Assembly: GCA_963678675.1 (NCBI GenBank)
Contig: OY783191.1
Span: forward strand, 23,435,368 to 23,499,367
DNA length: 64,000 bases
Source: Xiphydria camelus
Taxonomy: Eukaryota > Arthropoda > Insecta > Hymenoptera > Xiphydriidae
Direction: 5' to 3'
Below, piece after piece: positions 22,526-33,967 of this stretch. The notes beneath the pieces were generated by a model. That model was not told where the DNA came from. It saw nothing but the letters and a program-made list of their open reading frames with translations, and made no database searches. The position numbers were made by a program, and so were the translations under genes. How positions within the stretch are numbered: position 1 is the stretch's first letter; every line of letters begins with the position of its first letter.

Positions 22526-24394
22526 GTAATTATGAAGTCCTCCATTACTAAACCTAAATAACACTTTTTTTGGTACATTCAGTCACAAATGAGTTAGAAT
22601 TTTAGAAATGGAATAAAGAAACCTTTGAGATTCGACGTAGGTAATTTGTACTCGAATAAATCAATGGCGTCCAAAACTGTTTAAACGTATGCCAATCTAA
22701 ATTCATCCTCCTCCATTACCCCGAAAAGCCTTGTTTTTCATTCGTACATTGACGAACCAACAAAGGACTACTTTTGTATCAAGCAAGTGTTACACTAAAC
22801 GCGACCTCGTTGGCACAACGAAGAAATAAATAGTCACGAACGTCGGAATGCCGCTCGGGATCGACGTTAAATATCCGAGTGGGCGTATCGTAGCCTGGAA
22901 TCGTGTTCGTTATTCGAGTGACGAAGTGTGAATACGTGGTTCGTCGTGTTACCGTACCCCTTCTGCTCGCTGCACCGACGTCAAGTAGGACGCGAGCCAT
23001 GTCGCCTCCTTGGATTTTGAAATTACAGTCACGTTTCGTTCTCGCGGAAGTCGATGCGTGATTGTTTTGAGCGTTTCTGGCTGCTACGTTACGGTCGCGA
23101 GATAAATTCTCCGATGAACGCTGAACGAGTATTAACGGCAGCCACTTGATGGATGCTAATGAACATTACCACTAATTTAATGATGATTGAGAGGATGTTG
23201 CGTACCATTTGTATTTTGTTACCACTGATCCTGCGAAGAAAAAGAGCTTTTACAAAATCTGCTCGACCGTCGCAACTGACAGGCTTCTCGATGCTTCGTC
23301 AATGGAGTCATACTTACTAATCATTTTTAAATAGAGGGTAGGAGATCGATTTTCAATTGGAAAGAGTTTCTATTTAAGTAATTATTATTGTCCAATCTTC
23401 TACTAATTGTCTACTGAAGAGAAGTACTCGTTTAAAGAATTGCATAAGATATTAGTTAAATCGTAACGCAATAAGTTCCAAATTTAATTTTAGCTGAGGA
23501 ATTGAGAAATATCAAGCATTTTTGAATAGACAATTTTTATTTCTAGTCCGGTTTTTTGAGTTTTAACATTTTCCTATTAGACTTGGAATTCAAGCCTTCA
23601 ATTACCTTCGAAGGTCAAGTTTTTAAAAAGCGGTATATCTTTTTAAGCACGATTTTATATTCATGTCAGAAGAGTACTCTTTATACGTTCGTCACTTAAA
23701 AATTCGGCATTCTCTCAAAATGAGTTGAAATTATGATACCTTTTCATTATAAATATTTTTAGGAGATTTTGATAGATTTTGAGAAAATATAGTGTCCGTG
23801 ATTTAATCCACTATAGCGGTTCAGCTACTCGATCAATCTGGCTCAAGTTTTAAGGAAAATCATGTTTCAGTAGCAAATGGTTTACAAATCGATCGGTACC
23901 TACCAGGAAAAAGCACGTCTTTTCACTGTTATTAAGAAACGTCGTAACTCATCGCTATGCGAAGAAACATCACAAGTCCCTTGTTGTACTTATGACTTAT
24001 ACACCGAGTGAAATTTATAGGTCGTAAAGCACTAAGTATATATATAGCTATGATAGCTATACTTTAAGGCTAAATGAAGTTAACTGGACGATATAGGTAA
24101 TATATAGAATTACTAAATATATACCATTTTTCATGTAACAAAATGAGCAAGTGAGTCTCGGTTAATATTTCCAGTAAGGTAAGAAGGCACCGTATTATTT
24201 TGAAGAAGAGTGTTTATAAAATATCCTGAATTTTTAGGTGTGTTGTAAAAAAATGCATGAACTCTATCACCAAAAAGTACTGCAAATGGTTGGATGTACT
24301 TAGCAAACAATGTTACAGTTTTATGGCAAACTAGTTACTTAATGTAAATTATAAGCTGTAGTGTCTTTAGTAGTTTAAACCCCGGAAATGCTAC
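22526..24394. other. 1.9-kb stretch without supported gene
   Basis: A GC-richer part at 22790-23010 carries a 73-codon minus frame without known motif. Otherwise AT-rich and unremarkable. Confidence 0.35.
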
Positions 24395-24610
24395 TGTGTC
24401 GCCCCCTATTAATATACGCGTATCGCGATCGCCGCGCCGCTAGTTCGACGCGTATCCGACGAGACATCGTCGGCTCTGTCTCCTACCGATCGTGAAGCTA
24501 TCCACGTGTATCACACCGGCTTTCTACTTTTCATATTCGTTATTAACTTTCGTTATTAAATCCTGTTGTTTTAAAAATAGTGCGTACATTTATTGACCAA
24601 GAACATTACA
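24395..24610 (+). repeat. Possible solo LTR, 216 bp
   Basis: It starts TGTGTCGCCCCC and ends GAACATTACA, giving the TGT...ACA ends of many Gypsy-type LTRs. The first part is GC-rich, as in several insect LTRs. No target duplication and no second copy were found. Confidence 0.3.
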
Positions 24611-24712
24611 TAAGCGGCAAAGCGTATGTCGTAATAATTAGGTAGCTACGGTTAGTTATCATCTGAAGTGTCAATTTCGTCTCTTACCATTCACTCCGTC
24701 TTAGGCCGATAT

Positions 24713-24790
24713 TACACTATAAAAGATCTTTGACAAAGATCTCTTTTATCATATATATCTTTTATAAAATTTCTTTTCTAAATTTCTTTT
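24713..24790. repeat. AAAGATCT hairpin end, copy 1
   Basis: GGCCGATATTACACTATAAA is followed by the small palindrome AGATCTTTGACAAAGATCT. The inverted counterpart is at 37905-37972, about 13 kb away. Confidence 0.5.
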
Positions 24791-25437
24791 AAGGAAGCAG
24801 AACGCACCTATTACACTGCTTCAAATATTTTATCAAATGCTAGTAAGCCCCAGCTACACATAGTAGTAAGTAGCATGCTTTCATGCTACTTTCGAGCATT
24901 TGCAATCTGTAGTATATGTGTGTCCAAAGCCTTGCTAATATCGAGCATGCCAGGAACTAGCATGTTCACAAATCGATCTAACATAAAACTCTATTTGAAT
25001 TAGATAAATGTTCTACTAGGTTCGTACTCGATGAAAAAGATATGCAAAACATTAATTTAATATAAATAGATTTTTATTCGATATAAATAAATGTCTATTT
25101 ATGTCAAATAAATTGTTCTATTATTAGGTTCTTATTTAACTAGACCTCTTCCCTCGGAATACTAGATTATGGCGAAAGAAATGTTCCTTTGAGCCAAGTA
25201 AATATTTATTAGCTATTACTATATTTTTTTTCGACTTATGATATAATAATTTATGATAATTTATGATAGATCGACCATGAAGGCAAAGAGTGTCCGTACC
25301 CTTTCGCGAGTCTGGTGAAAGTTGAGAAAAAGGTCGAGGCGCATCGCGCTTGCCGAAACGCAGCTACTACAAGTTCTATAAAATGTCGTAGTTTCCTATT
25401 ACTTTTATAAAAGAACTTTTATAGCAGAAATGTTTTG
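24791..25437. other. Spacer, nothing recognised
   Basis: AT-rich; no supported gene. Confidence 0.4.
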
Positions 25438-25439
25438 TT

Positions 25440-25700
25440 TCAAACACAAAACGTGTGGCCGCCACGCGCGGAAGAAGTGAAACTTCGATACCAGTTTCTC
25501 TGAATTTGATTCCGGTGGTATTATGGTGCCCATCCACGTACAGGCGGACTGCAGTCCGTGGACTGACAGTTCTTATCTGCTGTCCCGAACTGTCATTGAA
25601 CACACACGTACAGTTCTGCGGACTGCAAACCATCGCTGGACAGTCCAGGGACTGCAGGCCGCCGGATGATTCGCCATACACGCACAGTTCATGAGTCAGT
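25440..25700. repeat. GGACTGCAG-rich repeat, copy 1
   Basis: Many short copies of GGACTGCAG and its complement occur, with a GTGGCCGCCACGCG block at the left. The inverted partner is 31690-32052. Both copies contain ATTATGGTGCCCAT-type sequence, so they are two members of one repeat family. No coding function. Confidence 0.6.
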
Positions 25701-25744
25701 TCAGTTCGATCAATTGTGTTTGGAAGAAGAAATATGTGTATATG

Positions 25745-25991
25745 AGGGGTATAGATGCAAAACCCGCCAAGTCACATTTATAGCAATTCACAGGAAATGT
25801 CAAAAACTGGTGCAGACGACCATTGCCTTGCATTGGCAAGCGTATTTTCTACCTTATATTATTAACGGTTTAAGGTGGAATTTGCACCTAAATTATGTCC
25901 GACCTTATGCACGTACTTATAAAGAACAAATTCCCGTATCTACCTCAAATTTTACAAAAATGAACTTGGCGGGTTTTGCATCTATACCCCT
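25745..25991. mobile_element. 247-bp MITE with AGGGGTATAG ends
   Basis: Inverted repeats of about 28 bp begin AGGGGTATAGATGCAAAACC; TATG is found on both sides and may be the target duplication. The first ten bases are the same as in the hairpins at 12835 and 13210. Confidence 0.65.
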
Positions 25992-26069
25992 TATGTGTCT
26001 AATATTTAACATGTGGCTGTGAGAAAAGGGAAGCTTACTTTGTTCCTTATAATTGTGCTGTTAACTCCT

Positions 26070-27024
26070 AAAATAATTATAAAAACCCTATATAATTCAG
26101 CCCGAACAAGTACAATCTTATCGAGCTGTACCTTATCGAGGCGATCTTTCGACATAATGGTTCCGAAACGTTTTTATCGAGAAATATATATTTCTAACAT
26201 ATATACGGTAGTGTTCACGAATATTGTAAAATATCGCAGGGATGTTACAGAAAAGTTACTTGCAAAAACGTGCTTTGTGGAGTGTAAATGATGATATATT
26301 GTAATTTCGATCGTTACACCAGAGGCGAAGAAGAGATGAAATAGAAGAGAGGTACATGTACACTTCACGTTTGACAGGTCGGTATATAAATTGTAACTTG
26401 TGTGATAGTATAATACGAAAGAGGAAAAACTTATATCGATAAAGTAAAAATAATTATAAAGTAGTTACTCTATTATTGTAATCCAATTCCATTGTATCCC
26501 TTATTTTTCTGTCACGACTTTGATTGTTGATAGTGGATGGATCAACCAATTTTGATTTCTCTTCGCCATCAGAAATTAAAGTCGTGGCAGAAAAACAAGT
26601 GATACAATGTTATTGGATTACAATAATGGAGTAACTAATTTATTATTATTTTTCTTTATCGATATAATTCCTCTTTTGTATTATACTATCACAAGTTCCA
26701 ATTTATATACTGACCTGTCAAACGTGAAGTGTACATGTACTTCATTTCTATTTCATCTCTTCTTCGCCTCTGGTGTAACGATGGAAATTACAAAATATCA
26801 TCATCATTTACACCGCACAAAGCACGTTTTTGCAAGTAACTTTTCTTTAATATTTCTGCGATATTTTACAATATTCGTGAACACTACCGTATGTTAGAAA
26901 TATATAAATATTTCTCGATAAAAACGTTTCGGAATCATCACGTCGAAAGATCTCCTTTGTAAGGTATAGCGCGATAAGATTGTATTTGTCAGGGCTGAAT
27001 TATATAGGGTTTTTATAATTATTT
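26070..27024. mobile_element. About 1-kb palindromic fold-back, copy 1
   Basis: Arms of nearly 480 bp run from AAATAATTATAAAAACCCTA on the left to its complement on the right. Shared inner landmarks are ACGTTTTTATCGAGAAATAT, GATGAAATAGAAG and the GTCGTGGCAGAAAA block flanking the centre near 26540. A second copy is at 54992-55952. No protein product is supported. Confidence 0.7.
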
Positions 27025-27047
27025 GAAGAAGTCCCAGAAGAATACAG

Positions 27048-27300
27048 GTGCAGCAAAATATCGTTGCTGTGCTAGAAAGAATAAGGAATAACCCTCGAAC
27101 GAGTATTCGAGCTGTGGCAACAGAGGTTAGAATTAGCAAGTCCACGGTTGGGAGGATGTTGAAGGATGAAAATTTTCGTCCATTTAAAGTGACGCACGTC
27201 CATGCACTCGAGGCAGCAGATCCAGCCTGCTGAATGAACTAATGCAACTGGTTCTTGGAATAATAAGTGGATGATCCCTCGTTCGAAAGAAACCCCCTCG
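27048..27300 (+). pseudogene. Tc1/mariner-type transposase fragment (helix-turn-helix)
   Basis: The frame reads NNPRTSIRAVATEVRISKST, a homeodomain-like helix-turn-helix, then FRPFKVTHVHALEAADPAC before a stop. Past the stop the same frame reads CNWFLE and VDDPSFERNP. The order matches residues about 70-150 of the DD41D transposase at 48918-50006 (HFAADPSTSVRKVS, FHPYKIQILQALNEDDP). The start and the whole catalytic domain are absent. The same fragment recurs at 34942-35090, 54860-54990 and in shorter pieces around 8.3, 10.6, 10.8 and 51.8-52.4 kb. Confidence 0.7.
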
Positions 27301-27310
27301 TTTCGCATAC

Positions 27311-27937
27311 GACCTGGAGTCCTACTTGCAGGACAATAACTTGAATCTTCCATTCCAAAATATATCGGATCTTACGGAATTCGATGACAAATTGGAGGAT
27401 ACCAAATTCCGCGAAGATTTTGTAAGTTTTACGTTTCAATTAGTTACTCGTATAATGTATTAAAAATATTACATATATTACAAATTTTAACTTTACTTGC
27501 AGATTTCTTCTCTCAACTCGCTCATGGATATATATGTAGGAGGAAATATTTCCAAAAGCGTGGTGAACATCATGAAGAAATATTTAGCAAAAGATCTGGC
27601 TGTTAAATTCACGAACGTCCGCAAAGCGTCTAGCAAGTTTCTCTTAAAGAGTTCAGGCTCCATCGGTGTATAATAGGTGAGTGATTAATATTTTTTCATG
27701 TAAATTATTGTTTTTGAAATATATTTACGAAGTAAAAACCTTTCAAAGTCATGATTGCAATACATCATTTTGTAATGTTTTTTGTCAGATGCCGCAACTC
27801 GAAGGAGCAGCAAGGAAGCCCCTTCTTCAGAGAAGGCAGCCATCGAGGCCATTGGATCGGCTTTGGCTTACGCAAGGGACTGGGACGGAGGACGACGAGA
27901 ACGCAGGGAAGTCCAACACGGAGCGTGGCATCCGTGA
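27311..27937 (+). pseudogene. DUF4806-type C-terminal exons, copy C
   Basis: Three exon-like blocks with good splice signals: 27311-27421 (DLTEFDDKLEDTKFREDF, donor GTAAGT), 27503-27676 (acceptor CTTGCAG; NSLMDIYVGGNISKSVVNIM; donor GTGAGT) and 27789-27937 (acceptor TTTGTCAG; EKAAIEAIGSALAYARDWDG; stop). This order fits the DUF4806 domain common in hymenopteran and aphid proteins. Block 2 carries a one-base deletion near 27640 compared with the duplicate at 35105, so it ends in stops just before the donor. Upstream sequence is a transposase fragment, so no N-terminus is present. Confidence 0.65.
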
Positions 27938-27980
27938 AGCCGAGGTGGCAACGCCGGGGGCGAGAATACGACAGACGACG

Positions 27981-28986
27981 CACACTAGGACGAACCATAG
28001 TCATAAATGGGAAAATCGTTTTTCGATTTGTCCAAGTTTAGTGAGTGGAAATTGTAAAAAAAGGTTTAGCCCTTATTGAATGATCAAATATTAACCTCTA
28101 CTCCTGAATCTAGATGTGTGCGCCGCGTTCAAACACGTAAAACATTCCAGACAGTTACATACTCTTGATTAGTTGCACATTATTTGCTATGATATATCGT
28201 TGTAAATAAAGTTATTTTGTATTTTTATTGAAGTATCCCCAATGGAGCATCTAGTAGAAGGGAATATGTTTTCAATATTACTTACTTTATTATTTTTATC
28301 CAAGTTTTGTGAGATAGGTTAACTTGTGAGGTGAAATGAGGTTATAAAAATATGGCTGCATGTGTCCCCTATATTACATTTTTTTTTCTTGAAGTACAAA
28401 GCTTGTAGCTTCGAAGCAAGTAAAAAAACTTACGATTTTTTGCGATTTTTAGAAATATGTAGGTTTTTTTCAGGTGATCTACCATCACTGAAAATAATGG
28501 ATATTTTTGAGATATGGCTTTCTTGTAAGGAAGTTGAAAAAGTTTCTGGCGTTATGCGACAAATTCAGCAACCGTTGGCTTAAACAGAATGTGGTGACGA
28601 ACTAGAGACTTGTCTGAAAGAATTTGTCCGGTTCTTAACTATTAAGTTTGCGCACAAATGGGCAAATGTATCGCGTATCAACAGCTGATAAGGCGTCACC
28701 AAACTTGGCTCATGTCAGAAGCAAAACATATGCATATATATATATATATATATATCTACATATATGTATATATACATATATATATGTATTAAAATAAATA
28801 CATACATATAAAATATATACATGTATTAATTTTTGCCATTATGTTCAGGAGTTTTTTGTTAAAATTTTATCATACATCTATACCTCTTGATCAAATGTAT
28901 AACTGGAAGAATAATGATTAAGACTAGTTCTCAAATATAAAAGATATGATTTTTGAATGTATCTCCTATACCTTCGTCCTAGTGTG
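27981..28986. mobile_element. Transib-like element, 1006 bp, CGACG duplication
   Basis: Ends CACACTAGGACGAA are perfectly inverted over 14 bp and are flanked by CGACG at 27976-27980 and 28987-28991. The duplicate segment D has the uninterrupted sequence GACAGACGACGGCGCG near 35450-35463, a direct empty site. A 5-bp GC-rich duplication of the form CGNCG and ends starting CAC fit the Transib superfamily. Inside, a plus frame at about 28480-28685 (IFEIWLSCKEVEKV, one stop, then EFVRFLTIKFAHKW) looks like a coding remnant that I cannot place. Confidence 0.65.
28730..28815. repeat. TA/CATA microsatellite
   Basis: Long alternating TATATA with CATATA variants, inside the Transib-like element. Confidence 0.9.
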
Positions 28987-29035
28987 CGACGGCGCGAGAA
29001 CGAGTAGCTGCAGCGAGTAGTTTTTAGTCTCTTAA

Positions 29036-29231
29036 AGCGTGTTGCCACGAGTCGACTCAAGTCGAACGACTTGGTAGTTCGACCGTATAGTCGACTTAAA
29101 ATTTCTTTGTTATTAGTCGAATCGAACGAATTAGCTCGTCTTGCGACTTCATGCGATTCGACTAATAACAAAGAAATTTTAAGTCGATTATATACGGTCG
29201 TTCAACTTGAGTCGACTCGTGGCAACGCGCT
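29036..29231. mobile_element. 196-bp palindromic MITE, copy C
   Basis: Arms start AGCGTGTTGCCACGAGTCGA and meet near 29130-29140. A second copy at 35515-35717 differs by small indels. Confidence 0.75.
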
Positions 29232-29292
29232 ATTTTTAGCTTGCCCGGTCTGCTCACGACTTCGAACTTGTTTTTTTTGCATAGTGTATATA

Positions 29293-29989
29293 CAGGGTGT
29301 TACCTAATGATAGGCCGTAATTGCAAGGGCACATTACTGAATCAATTTCCAGTAGAAAAGTTCATATTAACATGTGTCCTAAAATGTCTGGTTTTCAAGA
29401 TACAGGACGTCAAAGTTTTAAAAAAATCGGTATTTTAATAATATCTCAACAATCCTCGTGCCGATTTTGTTGACATTTGGCACTGTTGTTTGTTGTAATA
29501 AGACGCTAAGTTACCACTAACTAGAAGATAATTATCAGTTCCAGTGGCGTCTCGGGGGACAATCTCACCAATAATATTGACAAAAAAAGTGTACGCCACT
29601 GACTTTTTTAAAAATTTTATATTTTTCTCAGATTAAGCAGCTAAAAATACAACTTTTTTGTCTCTTGACATTACTTCGTACCTCACTTCGTTTTTGAGGA
29701 AAAATATATTATTCGTGAGACTGTCCCCCGGGACGCCACTGGAATTCATAATTATCTTCTAGTTAGTGTTAACTTAGCGTCTTATTACAACAAACAACAG
29801 TGCCAAATGTCAACAAAATTGGCACAAGGATCTTTGAGATATTATTAAAAAACCGATTTTTTTAAACTTTCACGTCCTGTATCTTGAAAATCAGACATTT
29901 TAGGACACATGTTAACAGGAACTTTTCTACTGGAAATAGATTCAGTAATGTGCCCTTGCAATTACGGCCTATCATTAAGTAACACCCTG
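29293..29989. mobile_element. 697-bp CAGGGTG fold-back MITE, copy C
   Basis: Arms of nearly 290 bp start CAGGGTGTTACCTAATGATA and are flanked by TA at 29291-29292 and 29990-29991. The centre contains the GTGGCGTC...GGGGGACA stretch in both directions. Copy D is at 36597-37288. No coding potential. Confidence 0.8.
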
Positions 29990-30344
29990 TATATTTAAAT
30001 AAATATAGTGTATGTAGTGTAGTGTATATAGTGTATGATAGAGCCCTAAAAACTGAAGAATACGTTTATATTATTATTATTTCTTACTGTATGGCCTTGG
30101 CCTTTTAAATTATTAATCGCACCCTAATCCCCCTTGCATATAAATCTATAAAATATGAAAATAGAAAATTCTTAAATTGTACTTACGAAGAACTAAGGAA
30201 ACCCGCGCGTATGATTTGTGTCAATCATTGTTCCGCTTGAATACGTTTATATTTTACTCGTGTACATTTTATGAGAAAATATAAAATCTTATTAATTACT
30301 ATTAATCTTATTATTCATTAAAAGTAACATTTCAGGTTGATTGG
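29990..30344. other. Duplicated spacer of segment C
   Basis: Almost identical to 37289-37655 (for example ATAGAGCCCTAAAAACTGAA). No gene recognised. Confidence 0.5.
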
Positions 30345-30475
30345 GCATAAATAGGGTTACCCAATTGGGCGGCCCAAATTGGGCGGCCCAAATTGGACAT
30401 AGTTTGGGCTGAGCGTTACAAGCCCAACGAAAGCCCAATTGGGCTCCAATTGGGGCCCAATGAACATTTCCACAC
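30345..30475. repeat. TTGGGC/GCCCAA dispersed inverted micro-repeats, copy C
   Basis: Repeated short palindromes of the GCCCAATTGGGC type. Matched by 37655-37828; similar style at 39290-39560. The reading frames through them are artefacts of the repeat. Confidence 0.65.
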
Positions 30476-30846
30476 GGGAAGTGAAGTTACTGACTGGTTT
30501 CTCATATAAAAATATAAAAAAAAAAACGAAATATGCTTCCTTCTATGCGTGATAATAATAATCGATCAGTGCTTCAAGCGGTTGTTGTATTTCTTATCAA
30601 ATTAAGAAGTGGGAATTCAAATAGTACGATTTCTTCCTTTTTAATTCAAGCGAGAAATTCAAGCGGCGGTAGTTTTCATATGCTTATCCGGCTATACCCT
30701 TTAACATTTTGATAATTTAAATGCTGTATATGCTAACTGCTTAGGTAAAAAGCGGTATGTGCACCGACGGTTATTGTAGATACCACTGTTTGACTGTGTA
30801 TGATGCAATACCGCATTTCACGTTTCAACGGCTCAGAAATTGAAGG

Positions 30847-31194
30847 ATGACGAAAAATTTACGAAATGACAGTACGTTACCTCCCGCAATTGATGTCGTA
30901 ATTCTTGATGGATTTTTTTTAATTCGTCGTATTAAAGATGTGCCAAAGTCGTTCGGCAATATTTCAAAGAAAATTTTACAAATTCTATACAGTTCTGATG
31001 CTCCACGTGTACATATAGTTTTTCATCGGTATTCTCTGCCTTCAGTCAAAGATTACGAGCGTTCGTTACGAGGTTTCGAAACTGATTACGAGTACATCTG
31101 TAGTCCAAAACAAGCTAGACCAACTGACTTTTCGAAAGAACTTCGAAATGATAAATTCAAAGAAGCTTTAGTCGTTTTTCTGATTTCACCCTAG
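30847..31194 (+). pseudogene. FEN1/XPG-like family N-terminal fragment, second lineage
   Basis: The 115-residue frame starts at ATG 30847. Residues 17-26 (VVILDGFFLI) align with the first Asp motif (YIIDGGFLLH) of the better copy at 61104-62443, and VHIVFHRYS aligns with VVVFDGYSD; the second catalytic Asp is therefore His here. It continues through YERSLRG and NDKFKEALVVFLI, matching KKLIDMLIEKL, then stops at 31194. The domain with the GEDID and GCDTTS motifs is absent. Sequence divergence shows a different subfamily from the other two copies. Non-functional fragment. Confidence 0.6.
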
Positions 31195-31232
31195 CAAACT
31201 CGAGAAGTAGGTACCTTTATTGGTAACAAAAA

Positions 31233-31496
31233 TCTCTGTATCTGCATATATAAAATAAAGTCGGATTAGTTACACAATTTATAACTAAAGAACGACTGGA
31301 CAGATTTTTATGACTTTTGACTCTTGGATTTGTCTCCGCGATGAATAGCAGAATATATAGATTCATTTCAATAAAGCAAATGCCTTGCTGTAAAGTGAAT
31401 TAAATTAGTTTAAATATAATTAAAATACATTTCGTTTTTAAGTTAACACAACATTCATTGATTCTGAGGCTGTACGAAGTTCGCCGGGTCAGCTAG
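31233..31496 (+). mobile_element. Helitron-like non-autonomous element, 264 bp
   Basis: It begins TCTCTGTATCTGC after A, includes the AACTAAAGAACGACTGGACA block typical of insect Helitrons, and ends CGCCGGGTCAGCTAG, fitting the CTRR end. No inverted repeats or target duplication are visible, as expected. It abuts the FEN1-like fragment. Confidence 0.5.
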
Positions 31497-31689
31497 AGTT
31501 AAGTATATAAAATAGTTTTTCGGATCAACGATCGACTCAAAACTCCGTCCCCCACCAATCGCCTACTAGCCAGCGCGACGCCGCCGCCGCCGCTCCCCTT
31601 CCCTTCCTTCTTTCCACCCCCTCCATCACCTTTCCTCCCCCTGAACTGACAGAACATTTTTAACATCGATGAAAGTTCAGCACGACAGG
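31497..31689. other. C-rich spacer
   Basis: Contains a C/T-rich run (31590-31650). No gene. Confidence 0.4.
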
Positions 31690-32052
31690 CCTGGACTGCA
31701 GATGAACCGCCACACACGCACAGTTTTCTAACAGTTTCGACGGACTGCAGGCGACGGACTGCAGGCGAAGGAACTGCAGGTGAACTGTACGTGTATGGTG
31801 AAATTTGAACTGAAGGCGGGATCGCTCACAGTCCGGGACTGCAGTCCGACTGTACGTGAATGGGCACCATTATGGGGTATATGGTATGGCACCATAATAC
31901 CACCAGTATTAGTTTCAATTGGCTCTATACAATTCTTTTACAATGCTTCTTCGTAGAGCCAATTGAAACTAATACCACCGGAATCAAATTCAGAGAAACT
32001 GATATCGAAGTTTCACTTCTTCCCCGTGTGGCGGCCACACGTTTTGTGTTTT
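31690..32052. repeat. GGACTGCAG-rich repeat, copy 2 with extra inner palindrome
   Basis: Inverted relative of 25440-25700. In addition, GTTTCAATTGGCTCTA at about 31911 and its complement at about 31956 form a small inner palindrome not present in copy 1. Confidence 0.6.
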
Positions 32053-32281
32053 TTTATGGGCACAAAATGTAGTGTAAGGAATATCATATTCACTGGATGT
32101 ATTTTCACCGATATTGGATCCTCCAGGGACTTGAAAATCTGTTACATTCTCCAGGTTTTGGGACTGGTGTTGATCTGCATTAGCAGATATAGCAATATTT
32201 GATTGTGTTAATTTAATTCTCTCTCTTCATTTTCGACTTCGTTCTGCATCAGTTTTAACTAGTGCCTTCGTCATTGCATTC

Positions 32282-32515
32282 TTTACATGTTGCCTGTCAC
32301 GAAACTCTTTTGCCCGTTATTTTCCTGTTTTTGCCATAATAATTTTAATATAACACACACGCGAAAGAATGTTCAGTGTTCATTGACGTTAACGAAATTG
32401 AAAGTTTATTTAACACGTTGCCTGTCACTGTACTCTTTTGACCGTTCTGTTGTTTTTTTTTGCAACAATAATTATAAATTAATACACACACACGAAAGAA
32501 TGTACTGTAATGCAC
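32282..32515. repeat. Imperfect direct duplication, about 128-bp offset
   Basis: GTTGCCTGTCAC, ACTCTTTTG and ACACACGCGAAAGAATGT-like blocks occur in the same order twice. Confidence 0.55.
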
Positions 32516-33894
32516 GGTGGTTACTCGAGAAAGGTCGCGACTCCGATCGCAGACTACACGAGCTCCGTATGGCCGGCCATTCGACGCGGTAAAATCCATA
32601 AAACTGAAAATGCGACAAACGAAATACAAAAAACACATAAGTAACTCTGCGCCCTATAGTCTGGCTTCTCATATCATCTTAAAGATACGCCCAAAAAAGG
32701 GTCTTAAACGCTAGATTTATGGAGAGACTAAACAGTCCTCTTAGTGGAGGTGCCATACTGCGTCGCCTCATAATATGAACAATAGCTTTCATCACCCGAA
32801 GAAACCCTCTCGAGCAACACAAACCAGACTCCCTCTGCACAGTCTAAACAGCGATTGATTTTTGCGTCATTTATTGAAGTGAAACTTCTTTGCTGAGGGT
32901 ACTAAAATCGCGCGCGCTGACACGAGAGACCGTAACGAAACCCACACACTCCAGCGCTTCCGACCGTGCCTCACTCATACAGCGCTCTCGACCCTGCCCC
33001 ATTCCACCGCTCTCTACCGCGTACGTAGACTATCGCCTTTGCCAGGCAAGCCATGTGTCGATTTTGAGAGGCTGGAGCGCCAGGCCGCCGTGCGACTGTC
33101 ACTCACACGGCGATGCTCACTATTATCGCAACCTAAGTAACGCACTAATTTAGATATCATCTGTACATCGGTCGCAACAGCGAGGCAGGCGGTATGTTTT
33201 GGTGAATGGGGGTTACGAATGCGTTCGCAGTCCCACACATTTCCCTCAAAACTACCTCTCAGTGTATCTAATTGTAAACCACGGCTACATCACGGAATTA
33301 CTGTATCTCTTTGAATCCAATATTGTTGTATGTGCAGTGTTATTACTACCAGTAATATTGTAAGTGCAGTGTTAAATCATTTCAACTAACCGATATGGTT
33401 TAAATCCACCACTCTACGTTTTCGGTCACTATTCGTGTTACGCAGTAGTGCCTTCGGGATTTACGACCTCGAGGAGATCTACTCTTGATCGCACATGTTA
33501 TAGTTATTGACTTGAAATTGAAGAAAAATTACACAAAAATCAATCGCTGTTTAGACTGTGCAGAGGGAGTCTGGTTTGTGTTGCTCGAGAGGGTTTCTTC
33601 GGGCGATGAAAGCTATTGTTCGTATTATGAAGCGACGCAGTATCGCACCTCCACTAAGAGGACTGTTTAGTCTCACCATAAATCTAGCGTTCAGGACCCT
33701 TTTTTGGGCGTATCCGTAAGATGATATGAGAAGCCAGACTAGGGGGTGCAGAGTTACTTGTGAGTTGTTTGTACATTTTCAGTTTTCCGGATTTTACCGC
33801 GTCGAATGGCCGGCTATACGGAGCTCGTGTAGTCTGCGATCGGAGTCGTGACCTTTCTCGAGTAACCACCACGCATTACTGTACATTCTTTCGC

Positions 33895-33905
<11 letters not shown>
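32482..33905. mobile_element. Large fold-back, arms about 380 bp, loop about 660 bp
   Basis: Arms 32482-32870 and 33530-33905 are inverted copies; landmarks are GGTTACTCGAGAAAGGTC, GGCCGGCCATTCGACGCGG, CGCCCAAAAAAGGGTC and CGAGAGGGTTTCTTCGGG. The same short peptide can be read outward in both arms only because the DNA is repeated. The loop (32871-33529) has no recognised gene. A GC/GT run adjoins the right arm. Confidence 0.7.
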
Positions 33906-33925
<20 letters not shown>

Positions 33926-33952
33926 TGTGCGCGTGCGTGTGTATGCGTGTGT
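33893..33952. repeat. (CG)n/(GT)n microsatellite
   Basis: GCGCGCGC followed by GTGTGT and GCGTGC variants. Confidence 0.9.
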
Positions 33953-33967
33953 ATTAATTTATAATTA

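Noticed and set aside
22779..23000. 73-codon minus frame in a GC-richer patch
   Set aside because: No motif, no splice structure and no paralogue to support coding.
32517..33872. Similar peptides read outward in both arms of the fold-back
   Set aside because: Mirror images of repeated DNA, without known domain.
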